From: Streptomyces virginiae
GTDB lineage: Bacteria; Actinomycetota; Actinomycetes; Streptomycetales; Streptomycetaceae
Assembly: GCF_000720455.1 (NCBI RefSeq)
Contig: NZ_JOAK01000034.1
Coordinates: forward strand, 1 to 64,000
Direction: 5' to 3'
Length of the DNA: 64,000 nucleotides
Shown: piece after piece, positions 40,007 to 48,933 of the stretch
Layout of the letters: every line of letters begins with the position of its first letter
How positions within the stretch are numbered: the stretch's first letter is position 1
Made by a program: the position numbers and the translations under genes
Notes under the pieces: model-generated
What the model saw: only the letters and a program-made list of their open reading frames with translations
What the model was told of the DNA's origin: nothing
The model's database searches: none

Positions 40007-40936
40007 TCATCGGACGAGGAGCTGGGTCAGGACGAGGGCGGACTCGTGGGTCTCGACCTCGAAGAGGCCCGTGCGGTCGGCCGTCAGGATCAGGGTGGCC
40101 TCCTGGCCTGCGGGCAGGGCGAGTTCCTTGTCGTAGCCGTGGACGTGCAGGGTGTCCGCGTGGTCGCTGGTGACGCGCAGGGCGACGCGTTCGCCGCGCC
40201 GCAGCTCGGTGCGGGCCGGGGCGGGGCTGACCTTGCCGTCCCGGACGGTGATGCTGACCGTGCGGTCCGCCTGCTCCTGGCCGGGCGTCGGCGACTGCGT
40301 GGGCTGGGAGTCGCCGTGACCGTGGCCTCCGGACCGGCCCGGGGCGGGGGCGGTGAGCTGCGTCGTGCCCTCGACGGCTTTGCCGGACACCGCCCAGGCG
40401 GTGTGGTCGTCCGCGTAGAGGCGGACGGTCAGGGTGTGCGCGCCCTCGGGGACCTGCGCTGCGGGCAGGTGGAACCAGGGGCCGTACAGCCGGGCGATCT
40501 TGCGTCCGTCGAGTTCCAGGTGGGCGTGGCCGGCGCCCGGGAGGGCGGCGCCGCCGGTGCTGTCGGGGGTGAAGCGGAAGTTCTTCACGCTCAGTTGGAG
40601 GTTCCAGCCGTCCTCGGAGTCGGGGCGGGTGGCCAGTTGGACTTCCGGGGCGCCCTCGGCCGGGACCTCGCGGAGCTTGTGGCCGGCCGCGTCGGCGGCG
40701 GGGAGCAGGGTGCCGACGCTGCCGGAGGCCTGCTCGTGGCTGGTGCCGGGCTTGTGGTGGGTGGTGGCCCGCCCGCCGCAGCCCGTCGCCGCGCCGCCCG
40801 CGAGGAGCAGGGCGAGGGCGAGCAGGGCCGCGCCGCGGGCGGGTCGGCGGTGCGCCGCCCCGCGGGGCCCGCGGGCCGCGCGGGGCGGCGTGCGGCCGGC
40901 GTCGCACGGGATCCGGTCGTCGGTCCGGGCGGTCAC
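40007..40936 (-). CDS. Cupredoxin-like lipoprotein
   Basis: A 309-residue exported protein. A hydrophobic segment [19 protein letters not shown] ends in a lipobox-like ATGC. The middle domain ([50 protein letters not shown]) is a beta-sandwich with His residues at its start. The C-terminal domain ([83 protein letters not shown]) has the cupredoxin-like pattern with several His. A His/Gly linker (GGHGHGDSQ) separates them. Copper binding at the membrane surface is likely but unproven. The GTG at 40936 overlaps the stop of the beta-helix gene (GTGA), so the two are coupled. Confidence 0.8.
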   Translation of the reverse strand: MTARTDDRIPCDAGRTPPRAARGPRGAAHRRPARGAALLALALLLAGGAATGCGGRATTHHKPGTSHEQASGSVGTLLPAADAAGHKLREVPAEGAPEVQLATRPDSEDGWNLQLSVKNFRFTPDSTGGAALPGAGHAHLELDGRKIARLYGPWFHLPAAQVPEGAHTLTVRLYADDHTAWAVSGKAVEGTTQLTAPAPGRSGGHGHGDSQPTQSPTPGQEQADRTVSITVRDGKVSPAPARTELRRGERVALRVTSDHADTLHVHGYDKELALPAGQEATLILTADRTGLFEVETHESALVLTQLLVR

Positions 40937-43101
40937 GCCTGGCCTCCGGTTGCCTCGGGCGTCTGCGGTTCCTGAGCCGCCTCGGCCGCCTGGGGCTCGT
41001 GCGGGGCCGCGGCCCTGCCGGCCGGGACGGGCGGGTCGCCGCCCTCGCGGGTGGCAGCCGGACCGCGGGCGGCGCCCGGATCGGGGGTGGCGGCCGGGCG
41101 GGCCGAGGCGACGACCGTCCACAGGATCCAGACCACGGCCACCAGGGACCGCACCCAGGCGGGGCTGAGGGGGGTCCACGGGATCATCAGGACGGCCTTG
41201 TCGAAGGCGTCCAGCAGGGTGAGTCCGGCCAGCAGCAGGGTCAGGCGGGCCAGCCAGGGGCGCGTGGGGCGCAGCACCAGGCCGGCTCCCGTCCACCACA
41301 GGCCGAGCAGCAGGAGGGCGAGCGCCGGGACGAAGGTGGCGGTCAGGGGCATGGTGGAGCCGGCCACGTCCAGGACCAGGCCCGCCAGCCCGGCCAGGGT
41401 GGCGGCCGTGCCCAGGCGGGAGCCGCGCAGGCGGCGCCACCACAGGACCCCGCCGACCAGGAGCAGCACCGCGGCCACGGCCAGGGCGAGCTGGGTCTCG
41501 ACCCGCTGCAGTCCGCGCGCGCCGTACCAGTCGCAGCCGGCCGGGAGTTTGCGCGCCTGGACGTTGTAGTCGGCGCAGACGAGGAGCTGGACCAGCTTGA
41601 CCGGCTCGCCGACCAGGCGGGCCGACGCCCCCGAGACGGTGCCCCGTCGCTCCCCGCACCGCGGGACCGTGCCCGGGGTGGAGCCGTCGGGGCCGTCCTG
41701 CCAGCAGTTGCCGCTGCCCTGGCCGTCCCACCAGACGTCCATGCCGTTGGGGCGGGCGGCGCCGGACTTGTCCTTGCCGAGCACGTTGCCGGCGTACCGG
41801 TTGTGGTGGGAGGTGTCGGTCTGCTTCGACCAGGCCTCCTCGCCGCGGATGAAGGCGGGGACGGCGCTGAGGAAGAAGCCGGCGCGCTCGTGCCCGTAGA
41901 CCCAGTTGTCCTCGTAGAGGTTCCAGTTGCCGCCCGCGGTGATGATGCCGGTGCCCGGCGGCATGGAGATCTGCGGGCAGACCACTCCGCGTTCGTAGCC
42001 GCGCTCGATCGGGGGCTTGGCGCACGTTCCGTCGGCGACGTGGCGGTAGTAGTCCTGGTTGTTGTCGTGGATCAGGTTCCGCTGGAACTTGGCGTGGTTC
42101 TGCGGGAGTCCGGGGTGTCCGGGGAAGGCGCTGTCCATCGAGGCGCCGCCCATGTTGTGGTCGAACTCGTTGTCGTGCACCCACACCGAGTCGCCGGCGG
42201 TGCCGGAGTAGCCGACCATGTTGTGGTGGCTGCGGCAGCCGGTGATCTCGATGGAGTAGCGGGGGACCTCGTAGCCGCGGCCGTCGTTGATGTCGGACGC
42301 GCTGCCGGGGTAGATGCCGGAGTCGCCGTTCCCGTAGGACTCGCAGTTCTTGTAGAGCCCGTGGTCGCTGGCGAAGGTCAGGAAGCCGTACTCGTCGTTC
42401 CAGCGGGTCAGCACGTCGTCGATGACGAAGCCGTCGGCGGCGAGGACGTACAGCGAGTTGAAGGTGGTGCGCTGGGCGGTGAAGTTGCGGAAGTAGACGC
42501 CGTCGGACTTGTCGGCGCGGATGGCGTTCAGCTTCTGGTACTTGGCGTCGATCACCACGTCGAGCCGGGACGCGCCGGTGCCCTCGATCTGCAGGTTCTT
42601 CTTGCCGAGGACGGCGACGAGGTTCTGGTTGTGCCGGCACTGCGTCTGCTGCTCGTACGTCAGGATCTGGTAGCCGAGCGCGGAGTCGGGTGCCTTGAGC
42701 GCGGCGCACTCCCCCGCCGGTTCGGGCAGCGACGGCTCCTCCTCGTAGAGGCCGGGGAGGATCGCGATGTTCATCCCGGGGCGGTCGACGGCGTCGACGG
42801 CTTCCTGGAGGTGGCGGTAGCCGTTCTTCTCGCACCGCTCGTACAGGGCGAGGTTGCGGGCCTTGAGCTCCTCGGGGAAGGCGGATATCCGGCGTTCGAA
42901 GGCGGGCCGGTCCGTCTTGCAGACGATGAGGTCGGGGTCGGCCTCGCGGTACTGCGGGACGGATCCGGAGCCGTCCGGGAAGGTGACCGGGCGCTCTTCG
43001 TGCGCGGTGGCGGCGGGGGCGGCGGCGAAGAGGGACAGGAGGGCGAGGAGGGCGGCGAGGAGCGCCGCCGGCACGGCAGGGAACCTGCGGGTCCACGACA
43101 T
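40933..43101 (-). CDS. NosD-like right-handed beta-helix protein with C-terminal membrane domain
   Basis: A 722-residue exported protein. A signal peptide (residues about 1-33, [32 protein letters not shown]) leads to a right-handed parallel beta-helix of about 400 residues, visible as tandem N/D/G-rich coils ([66 protein letters not shown] and later [11 protein letters not shown]). It has many His and Cys residues. The C-terminus has about five membrane helices ([18 protein letters not shown] to [15 protein letters not shown]) and a Pro/Ala-rich cytoplasmic tail. NosD proteins with this fold help insert copper into nitrous-oxide reductase, but no nosZ lies nearby. The ATG at 43101 has TACTCT 7 bases upstream and no ribosome site, hinting at a leaderless transcript. 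Confidence 0.85.
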   Translation of the reverse strand: MSWTRRFPAVPAALLAALLALLSLFAAAPAATAHEERPVTFPDGSGSVPQYREADPDLIVCKTDRPAFERRISAFPEELKARNLALYERCEKNGYRHLQEAVDAVDRPGMNIAILPGLYEEEPSLPEPAGECAALKAPDSALGYQILTYEQQTQCRHNQNLVAVLGKKNLQIEGTGASRLDVVIDAKYQKLNAIRADKSDGVYFRNFTAQRTTFNSLYVLAADGFVIDDVLTRWNDEYGFLTFASDHGLYKNCESYGNGDSGIYPGSASDINDGRGYEVPRYSIEITGCRSHHNMVGYSGTAGDSVWVHDNEFDHNMGGASMDSAFPGHPGLPQNHAKFQRNLIHDNNQDYYRHVADGTCAKPPIERGYERGVVCPQISMPPGTGIITAGGNWNLYEDNWVYGHERAGFFLSAVPAFIRGEEAWSKQTDTSHHNRYAGNVLGKDKSGAARPNGMDVWWDGQGSGNCWQDGPDGSTPGTVPRCGERRGTVSGASARLVGEPVKLVQLLVCADYNVQARKLPAGCDWYGARGLQRVETQLALAVAAVLLLVGGVLWWRRLRGSRLGTAATLAGLAGLVLDVAGSTMPLTATFVPALALLLLGLWWTGAGLVLRPTRPWLARLTLLLAGLTLLDAFDKAVLMIPWTPLSPAWVRSLVAVVWILWTVVASARPAATPDPGAARGPAATREGGDPPVPAGRAAAPHEPQAAEAAQEPQTPEATGGQA

Positions 43102-43245
43102 GCGCGTGAGAGTAGAGCAATGTTCATCTTTTGTGATCCCCCCCGGGAGCGAATCCGCACCCCCTCCCGGACGCCCCGCGCCCCTTCCTCCCGGATCCCG
43201 CCGTTTCCTCCCGCCCGGCCGCCCCCGGACCCCCGAGGGACGCCG

Positions 43246-43289
43246 TTGACGCGCGGGCCGGGGAATCCTACTGTCGACCATAGGATTCC
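43246..43289 (+). promoter_or_regulatory. hmgA promoter with inverted-repeat operator
   Basis: TTGACG (43246-43251), a 17-base spacer and TACTGT (43269-43274) form a promoter. A perfect 9-bp inverted repeat GGAATCCTA (43262-43270) / TAGGATTCC (43281-43289), with 10 bases between, overlaps the -10 and the expected start near 43281. A bound repressor would block transcription; the GntR protein at 44724-45473 is the natural candidate. Confidence 0.75.
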
Positions 43290-43311
43290 TTCGACGGAGC
43301 GGGAGCAGCAC

Positions 43312-44655
43312 ATGAGCGAGCAGGCCGACAGCGCGCACGCCGGCAGTGAGCAGGCCAGGAAGACGGCCGAGGCACTGGAGTACCTCACCGGTTTCGGCAA
43401 CGAACACAGCTCCGAGGCCGTCCCCGGCGCACTGCCGATCGGCCGGAACTCGCCCCAGCGCGCCCCCCTCGGCCTCTACGCCGAACAGCTCAGCGGCAGC
43501 GCCTTCACCGAGCCCCGCACCCACAACCGCCGCTCGTGGCTCTACCGGATCCGTCCTTCGGCCGCGCACCCGCCCTTCACCCGGATCGACAACGGGGCCC
43601 TGCGCTCCGCCCCCTTCACCGAGGCCGTACCGGACCCCAACCGGCTCCGCTGGAACCCGCTGCCCGACCCGGCCCCCGGCACCGACTTCCTGTCCGGCCT
43701 GTGGACCCTCGGCGGCAACGGCGACGCCGCCCAGCGCGCCGGCATGGCCATCCACCTCTACGCCGCCAACGCCGACATGACCGACCGGGTCTTCAGCGAC
43801 TCCGACGGCGAGCTGCTGATCGTCCCCGAGCGCGGGGGACTGCTCCTGCGCACCGAGCTGGGGCTGCTCGCCGCCCACCCGGGCGACATGGCCCTCGTTC
43901 CCCGCGGCGTCCGCTTCCGCGTCGAGCTGCTGGACGCCGATGCCCGCGGCTACGTCTGCGAGAACTACGGCCAGCCCTTCGAGCTGCCGAACCTGGGCCC
44001 GATCGGCGCCAACGGCCTGGCCGCCGCGCGCGACTTCCAGGCCCCCGTGGCGGCGTACGAGGACATCGAGCGCCCGACCGAGGTGATCAACAAGTTCTGC
44101 GGCAACCTCTGGTCCGCCACCTACGACCACTCCCCGCTCGACGTGGTCGCCTGGCACGGCAGCCACGTCCCGTACGTGTACGACATGCGCCGCTTCAACG
44201 TCCTGGGCTCCATCAGCTACGACCACCCGGACCCGTCGATCTTCACCGTCCTGACCTCGCCGTCGGACACCCCGGGCCTGGCGGGCGTGGACTTCGTGGT
44301 CTTCGCGCCGCGCTGGCTGGTCGGCGAGGACACCTTCCGTCCGCCGTATTTCCACCGCAACGTGATGAGCGAGTACATGGGCCTGATCGAGGGCGCCTAC
44401 GACGCCAAGGCGGAGGGCTTCGTCCCCGGCGGCGGCTCGCTCCACAACATGATGTCCGCGCACGGCCCCGACCACGAGACCTTCGACAGGGCCAGCGCCG
44501 CCGACCTGAAGCCGCAGAAGATCGACGACGGCCTGGCCTTCATGTTCGAGACCCGCTGGCCGATCACCGCCACCGCCCAGGCGGCCGGCGCGGACCACCT
44601 CCAGCGTGGTTACGACGACGTGTGGCAGGGTCTGCAGCGCCACTTCCGCGCCTGA
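43312..44655 (+). CDS. hmgA: Homogentisate 1,2-dioxygenase
   Basis: A 447-residue non-heme iron dioxygenase of tyrosine/phenylalanine breakdown; it opens homogentisate to maleylacetoacetate. Full-length family features: [91 protein letters not shown], and the iron-site region [24 protein letters not shown] with [16 protein letters not shown]. The ATG at 43312 has CGGAGCGGGAG upstream. It is followed 68 bases later by a GntR regulator and preceded by an operator overlapping its promoter. No fumarylacetoacetase or hpd is adjacent in this window. Confidence 0.97.
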   Translation: MSEQADSAHAGSEQARKTAEALEYLTGFGNEHSSEAVPGALPIGRNSPQRAPLGLYAEQLSGSAFTEPRTHNRRSWLYRIRPSAAHPPFTRIDNGALRSAPFTEAVPDPNRLRWNPLPDPAPGTDFLSGLWTLGGNGDAAQRAGMAIHLYAANADMTDRVFSDSDGELLIVPERGGLLLRTELGLLAAHPGDMALVPRGVRFRVELLDADARGYVCENYGQPFELPNLGPIGANGLAAARDFQAPVAAYEDIERPTEVINKFCGNLWSATYDHSPLDVVAWHGSHVPYVYDMRRFNVLGSISYDHPDPSIFTVLTSPSDTPGLAGVDFVVFAPRWLVGEDTFRPPYFHRNVMSEYMGLIEGAYDAKAEGFVPGGGSLHNMMSAHGPDHETFDRASAADLKPQKIDDGLAFMFETRWPITATAQAAGADHLQRGYDDVWQGLQRHFRA

Positions 44656-44723
44656 CCCGCACTGCATACCCTGCGCATGCGCCGCCGCACGTCAGCACCG
44701 TCCAGCCGTTCGGAGATCCACCC

Positions 44724-45473
44724 GTGACCGCCTTCGCCCCCGACTCGCTGGTACTGAACCGGAAGCTCCCGCTCTGGTACCAGGTCTCGCAGTCACTGCG
44801 CGCCTCGATACTGGGGCGGACCCCGGACGCCTCGCTGCGCCTGCCCACCGAGGAGCAGCTGGCCGAGCACTACGGGGTGAGCGTGCTGACCATGCGGCAG
44901 GCGCTCAAGGAGCTGGAGGGCGAGGGCCTGATCAGCCGGCACCGGCGGCGCGGCACCTTCATCGAGCCGGGCGCACTGCGCAGCACCCCGGTCCGGCTGC
45001 TGGGTTCGGTCGACGCGATCGTGGCCCAGCAGTCGGGCGACAGCACCACCGTCCTCGGCCACGGACGCACACCCGTGGCCGGGGAGCTGCTGGAGCACTT
45101 CCCCGGCACGCCCGAGGTGGTCACCTACCGGCGTCTGCGGCGCGACCGGGAGAGCGGCGAGCCGACCAACTGGGCGGAGAACGCGGTCCTGCCGGAGTTC
45201 GCCGAGGCCGTCGACCTCGCCGACCTGGAGCGCTGGCCGATGACGAAGGTGCTGCGGGACGTCGTGGGGGTGCGCATCAGCCGGATCACGGACACCGTGG
45301 AGGCCCGGCTGGCGGACCCGGAGACGGCCGAACTGCTCCAGGTCCCGCTGCTCAGCCCGATCCTGCACTACACGGGCGTGACCTACGACGAGGACGGCCG
45401 GGTGGTGGACGTGGCGCGGATCCGCTACCGGGGCGACCGGTTCTCCTTCACGGTGACGGTCGACGCGCACTGA
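44724..45473 (+). CDS. GntR family (HutC/UTRA) transcription regulator
   Basis: A 249-residue regulator. The winged helix is LRLPTEEQLAEHYGVSVLTMRQALKELEGEGLISRHRRRGTFIEPG. The UTRA ligand domain follows (RLRRDRESGEPTNWAENAVLPEFAEAVDLADLERWPMTKVLRDVVGVRISRITDTVEARLADPETAELLQVPLLSPILHYTGVTYDEDGRVVDVARIRYRGDRFSFTV). The GTG at 44724 has CGGAG 9 bases upstream. It is 68 bases downstream of hmgA on the same strand and probably represses it via the inverted repeat at 43262-43289, sensing homogentisate or a related metabolite (inference). Confidence 0.9.
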   Translation: MTAFAPDSLVLNRKLPLWYQVSQSLRASILGRTPDASLRLPTEEQLAEHYGVSVLTMRQALKELEGEGLISRHRRRGTFIEPGALRSTPVRLLGSVDAIVAQQSGDSTTVLGHGRTPVAGELLEHFPGTPEVVTYRRLRRDRESGEPTNWAENAVLPEFAEAVDLADLERWPMTKVLRDVVGVRISRITDTVEARLADPETAELLQVPLLSPILHYTGVTYDEDGRVVDVARIRYRGDRFSFTVTVDAH

Positions 45474-45511
45474 CCGGCGGCGTCACGTCCCCACACCGCT
45501 CCCGCTCGTCG

Positions 45512-45673
45512 TCACTTCTTCTCGTCGTCGGCGGTGCGCTCGCCCTCCGCCTGGGACGGCGTGGTGCGCATCGTCTGGGGGTGGCGTTCCTTGCGCTGCG
45601 CCTCGTCCATGTCCTCGTCGAGGCGTTCGCCCTCGGCCTGGGACGGAGTCGAGTATTCGTCGTACTGGCTCAT
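45512..45673 (-). CDS. Small acidic protein with repeated TPSQAEGER motif
   Basis: A 53-residue protein. The nonamer TPSQAEGER occurs twice (residues 9-17 and 38-46), linked by LDEDMDEAQRKERHPQTMRT. Highly charged, no hydrophobic core, so probably disordered. The ATG at 45673 has GAGGAGCGG upstream, which makes a real gene likely despite the size. It is convergent with the GntR gene, ending 38 bases away. I recall similar small proteins in other Streptomyces. Function unknown. Confidence 0.8.
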   Translation of the reverse strand: MSQYDEYSTPSQAEGERLDEDMDEAQRKERHPQTMRTTPSQAEGERTADDEKK

Positions 45674-45775
45674 GACCGCTCCTCGGTCGATACCGTACGT
45701 ATCCATACATAAGCAGCGTAGCTCGTCGGCCTGGACGCAGCCCGGGCATCGGAGCCCGTCGCTACCATCGGCGGC

Positions 45776-46945
45776 GTGAGCGCTGACACACCGCAGCCGG
45801 ACCCGCTGCTGGACGATCTGATGCCCTGGGCCGTGGGCGGCCTGCGCCTGGGCCGGGACTGGGTGGCTTCGCCCGATCCGGCGGCCCTGCGCACCCGCTG
45901 GTCCGTCCTGGCGGGCGCCGAAGGCGCCGAGCGGGACCGGCTGTTCCGCCCGAGCCGCAGCCGCACGCCCACCGCCTCGGCGGCCGCGCTGCCGGGGCAG
46001 CGCTCGGCGGGGACGGCACGTTTCGCCGACGCTCCCGGCCCCTGCCCAGACCCCGTACGCGTGCTGCGCGAGCCCTTCGACGAGCAGTGGCTCCTGCCCG
46101 ACCAGCGACTGATCGACACCGCCCGCCCGGAGCTGTGGCGGGTCCTCGACGAGCACCAGCTGTTCCTCGTCGAGGCCCCGGATCCGCTGGTCACCGCGCA
46201 CCTCCCGGCCGGCCGGCTCGGCCGGATCCGTCCCCTGCACCGGCGCCCGGGCGGCGCCGAGCCGAACCTCGCCCCCGGCCTGCTGACGCTGCTGGGCGAG
46301 CGCCACGGCGGCTGGGTGACCCCGGAGGACGTGCTGTGCTGGATCCTGGCGGCCGGCCGGCCCGGGCCGCGGGGGTACGAGGTCCCGCTCGCCGCCGATC
46401 CCGGGCGCTGGCGGGCCGGGCTGGAGCTGGGGCACCGGATGCTCACCGTCCAGCTGCGCGGGGCTCGCGGCGGGGAGGCGCCGCGGCTGCCCGGCGGCCG
46501 CCGCCCGTACGTCCGCTCGGCGGTCGGGGGGTGGCCGGGCGGGCTCGCGTACGACGCGGAGACCGAGACGCTGGCGCTCGGGAGCGGGACGGTCTCCCCC
46601 GTTCCGGCCGGGGCGTGGGAGTACGAGGTGCAGGGCGTGCGCGTGCTGGAGAGCTGGTTCGCCGCGCGTACGGCGCACCGCGGACCCGAGGCGGACGGCC
46701 TGGCGGCGCTGGGCCCGGCCGAGTGGCCGCAGAGCTGGACCTCGGAGCTGCTCGCGCTGGTGACCACCCTGGCGCTGCTGGCCGAACTGACCCCGGAACG
46801 GGCCGCGTTCGAGCCCGGCCCGGGTCTGCCCACCGCGGAGCTGCGCGCGGCCGGGGTGCTGCCGCCGCCGGCGTGGAGCCGGCGCCCGGCCTCGGTGCTG
46901 GACCACCAGGAGGAGGGCCCGGGCGGCCAGTTCGCGCTGCTCTGA
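45776..46945 (+). CDS. Stand-alone type ISP restriction/modification-related protein
   Basis: A 389-residue protein similar to the C-terminal (target-recognition side) domain of type ISP restriction enzymes, named from memory of the family: EPFDEQWLLPDQRLIDTARPELWRVLDEHQLFLVEAP, LFRPSRSRTPTASAAALPGQ. It has no methyltransferase motif (no FxGxG/NPPY) and no helicase P-loop, so it is not a restriction enzyme by itself. It may be a DNA-binding relic or a repurposed regulator. The GTG at 45776 has TACCAT 7 bases upstream. Followed by the 27-bp minisatellite at 46985-47145. Confidence 0.78.
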   Translation: MSADTPQPDPLLDDLMPWAVGGLRLGRDWVASPDPAALRTRWSVLAGAEGAERDRLFRPSRSRTPTASAAALPGQRSAGTARFADAPGPCPDPVRVLREPFDEQWLLPDQRLIDTARPELWRVLDEHQLFLVEAPDPLVTAHLPAGRLGRIRPLHRRPGGAEPNLAPGLLTLLGERHGGWVTPEDVLCWILAAGRPGPRGYEVPLAADPGRWRAGLELGHRMLTVQLRGARGGEAPRLPGGRRPYVRSAVGGWPGGLAYDAETETLALGSGTVSPVPAGAWEYEVQGVRVLESWFAARTAHRGPEADGLAALGPAEWPQSWTSELLALVTTLALLAELTPERAAFEPGPGLPTAELRAAGVLPPPAWSRRPASVLDHQEEGPGGQFALL

Positions 46946-46984
46946 CCGGCCGGACCCCGGCCCGCACGCCAAGGACCGCGGACC

Positions 46985-47145
46985 GCAGGCCCGGACCGCA
47001 CCACGCACCGCAGGCCACGACCGCACGCCACGCACCGCACGCCACGCACCGCAGGCCCGGACCGTACGCCACGCACCGCAGGCCCGGACCGTACGCCACG
47101 CACCGCACGCCACGCACCGCAGGCCCGGACCGTACGCCACGGACC
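46985..47145. repeat. 27-bp minisatellite
   Basis: Five copies of a 27-bp unit (one shortened to 25) beginning GCAGGCCC(G)GACCG...CACGCACC, starting at 46985, 47010, 47051, 47078 and 47119, with two 14-bp half-units (47037, 47105) inserted. The copies at 47051 and 47078 are identical and the one at 47119 differs by one base. It lies between the ISP-like gene and the convergent TetR gene and encodes nothing credible. Confidence 0.9.
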
Positions 47146-47164
47146 GCAGGCCCCGGCCCCGGTT

Positions 47165-47890
47165 CTACGTCCCCCAGGCGCCCAGCAGCCGGGACACCGA
47201 GCGGTCGAAGACCGCGGCCATGTCCAGGCCCGCGCCGGGGACCGGGCCGGTGCCCGAGACGGCCGCCGCCAACCGCGGGTACTCCCCCGAGGCCAGGCGG
47301 GAGCCGAGCCAGGCCGTCCGTACGCCCTGCTCCTCGTCCTCGCTCCAGGGCAGCGCTCGGGCCCGCTCGGCCAGGGCCAGTTCCCCGGCCACGTAGGTCG
47401 CGACGGTGCCGTTGACGGCGGCCACGAGTTCCAGCTTCTCGGCGTCGGGCACGTCCAGCGGCGCCAGGCACTCCAGGCTGTGCTCCAGGTAGCGCAGGGC
47501 GTTCGGGCTGAAGCCGTACACGGGGCTCAGCAGGCGCGGAAGCCACGGATGGCGGTGCATCAGTGCCCGTGTCTGGCGGGCGAGGGCCAGCAGGTCGGCG
47601 CGCCAGTCGCCGGTCGGCGCGGTGAACTCGTACTCGCCGCTGACGGCGTCGACCATCAGCTCGTAGAGCTCCTCCTTGCGCGGCACGTAGTTGTAGAGGG
47701 ACATGGTCCCCGCGCCGATCCCGGCGGCGACGCGCCGCATGGACACGGCCTCGATCCCCTCCGCGTCGGCGATCCGCACCGCCTCCGCCGCGATCGACTC
47801 GCGGCTGTGCGCGGGCCTGGGGCCGCGGCCGGCCCGCTGGGGGCGGGACCAGATCACTTCGGGTTCAGCGGGTCGCCCGCCGGCTGTCAT
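47165..47890 (-). CDS. TetR family regulator of the adjacent ABC transporter
   Basis: A 241-residue TetR protein. The DNA-binding part is IAAEAVRIADAEGIEAVSMRRVAAGIGAGTMSLYNYVPRKEELYELMVDAV, followed by a TetR_C_1 domain (RLLSPVYGFSPNALRYLEHSLECLAPLDVPDAEKLELVAAVNGTVATYVAGE). This is the type found in drug-efflux regulators. The ATG at 47890 follows GAGGTGAT. It diverges from a DrrAB-type ABC transporter; palindromic TACGTAC-type sites between them (47928-47991) are its likely operators. Confidence 0.92.
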   Translation of the reverse strand: MTAGGRPAEPEVIWSRPQRAGRGPRPAHSRESIAAEAVRIADAEGIEAVSMRRVAAGIGAGTMSLYNYVPRKEELYELMVDAVSGEYEFTAPTGDWRADLLALARQTRALMHRHPWLPRLLSPVYGFSPNALRYLEHSLECLAPLDVPDAEKLELVAAVNGTVATYVAGELALAERARALPWSEDEEQGVRTAWLGSRLASGEYPRLAAAVSGTGPVPGAGLDMAAVFDRSVSRLLGAWGT

Positions 47891-47927
47891 CGCTCAGATC
47901 ACCTCAGTCGTCTCGACACCATCTTAG

Positions 47928-47991
47928 TTACGTACGCCGTACGTAATGGGGTACGGTGACGCGTATGACAACTACGTACGCTGTACTTAGT
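47928..47991. promoter_or_regulatory. Two TetR operators controlling the ABC transporter
   Basis: TTACGTACGCCGTACGTAA (47928-47946) is a perfect 19-bp palindrome. A second, near-perfect one has arms ACTACGTAC (47971-47979) and GTACTTAGT (47983-47991), lying inside the first codons of the transporter gene. TACGGT (47952-47957) between them is the likely -10, 7 bases before the ATG at 47965. For the TetR gene, TAAGAT (minus strand, 47927-47922) is the -10 beside the first site. Both promoters would be closed together. Confidence 0.75.
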
Positions 47992-48933
47992 GAGGGCTTG
48001 GAGAAGAGTTACGGCCGGACCCACGCCCTGCGCGGGCTCGACCTCGCCGTCCCCGAGGGCTCGGTCTGCGGCCTCCTCGGCCCCAACGGCGCGGGCAAGA
48101 CCACAGCCGTCCGGATCCTGACCACCCTCACCGCGCCCACCGGCGGCCGCGCCCTCGTCGCCGGCCACGACGTCACCCGCGACCCGGCGGCGGTCCGCCG
48201 CGCCATCGGCGTGACCGGCCAGTACGCCTCCGTGGACGGGGACCTGACGGGCCGGGAGAACCTCCGGCTGTTCGCGCGGCTCGCCGGACTGCGCGGCTCG
48301 CGGGCCCGCTCCACCGCCGACGGCCTGATCGAGCGCTTCGGGCTCGGCGAGGCCGCCGACCGGGTGGCCTCCACCTGGTCCGGCGGCATGCGGCGGCGCC
48401 TGGACCTGGCCGCCGGGCTCGTCACCCGCCCCCGGGTGCTCTTCCTCGACGAACCCACCACCGGCCTGGACCCGGCCGCCCGCGAGCACATCTGGACCGC
48501 GGTGCGCGCGCTCTCCGAGGAGGGCACCACGGTGCTGCTCACCACCCAGTACCTGGAGGAGGCGGACCGCCTGGCCGACGACATCGCGGTCGTCTCCGAG
48601 GGCCGGGTCCTCGCCGGCGGCGCCCCGGCCCGCCTGAAGGCCCTGATCGGGTCCCGCGCCGAGGTCGCCGTGACCGCGCGGGAGGAACTCGCGGGCGCCG
48701 CCGCCGTACTCGACCGGCTCACCGGCGCCCGGCCCGTGCTCGACGAGGAACGGCTGACGGTCGGCGTCACCGTCCTCGACGGCGGGATCACCCTGCCGCG
48801 GATCATTCGCGAACTCGACACCGCCGGCGTCCCGGTCACCGACGCCCGGCTGCGCCCGCCCACCCTCGACGAGGTGTTCCTCCGCGTCACGCGGGCCCGG
48901 ACCGCCCGCCCGGAACAGGAGCCCGCCGCATGA
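47965..48933 (+). CDS. DrrA-type drug-efflux ABC transporter ATP-binding protein
   Basis: A 322-residue ABC ATPase of the daunorubicin-resistance (DrrA) subfamily. Walker A GPNGAGKTT, Q-loop VTGQYASVDGDLTGRENL, signature SGGMRRRLDLA, Walker B VLFLDEPTTGLDP, and the C-terminal DUF4162-type domain. The ATG at 47965 is chosen: TACGGT lies 7 bases upstream and fits a leaderless mRNA; a GTG at 47956 is an alternative. It powers export of a hydrophobic drug or lipid with the permease encoded next. Regulated by the divergent TetR. Confidence 0.94.
   Translation: MTTTYAVLSEGLEKSYGRTHALRGLDLAVPEGSVCGLLGPNGAGKTTAVRILTTLTAPTGGRALVAGHDVTRDPAAVRRAIGVTGQYASVDGDLTGRENLRLFARLAGLRGSRARSTADGLIERFGLGEAADRVASTWSGGMRRRLDLAAGLVTRPRVLFLDEPTTGLDPAAREHIWTAVRALSEEGTTVLLTTQYLEEADRLADDIAVVSEGRVLAGGAPARLKALIGSRAEVAVTAREELAGAAAVLDRLTGARPVLDEERLTVGVTVLDGGITLPRIIRELDTAGVPVTDARLRPPTLDEVFLRVTRARTARPEQEPAA

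Noticed and set aside
40933..44667. A 1244-codon minus-strand frame running under hmgA
   Set aside because: Only the part from 43101 down has a signal peptide and beta-helix; the rest is antisense to hmgA.
46985..47145. CRISPR array
   Set aside because: The repeats are contiguous with no spacers, of unequal length, and there are no cas genes.
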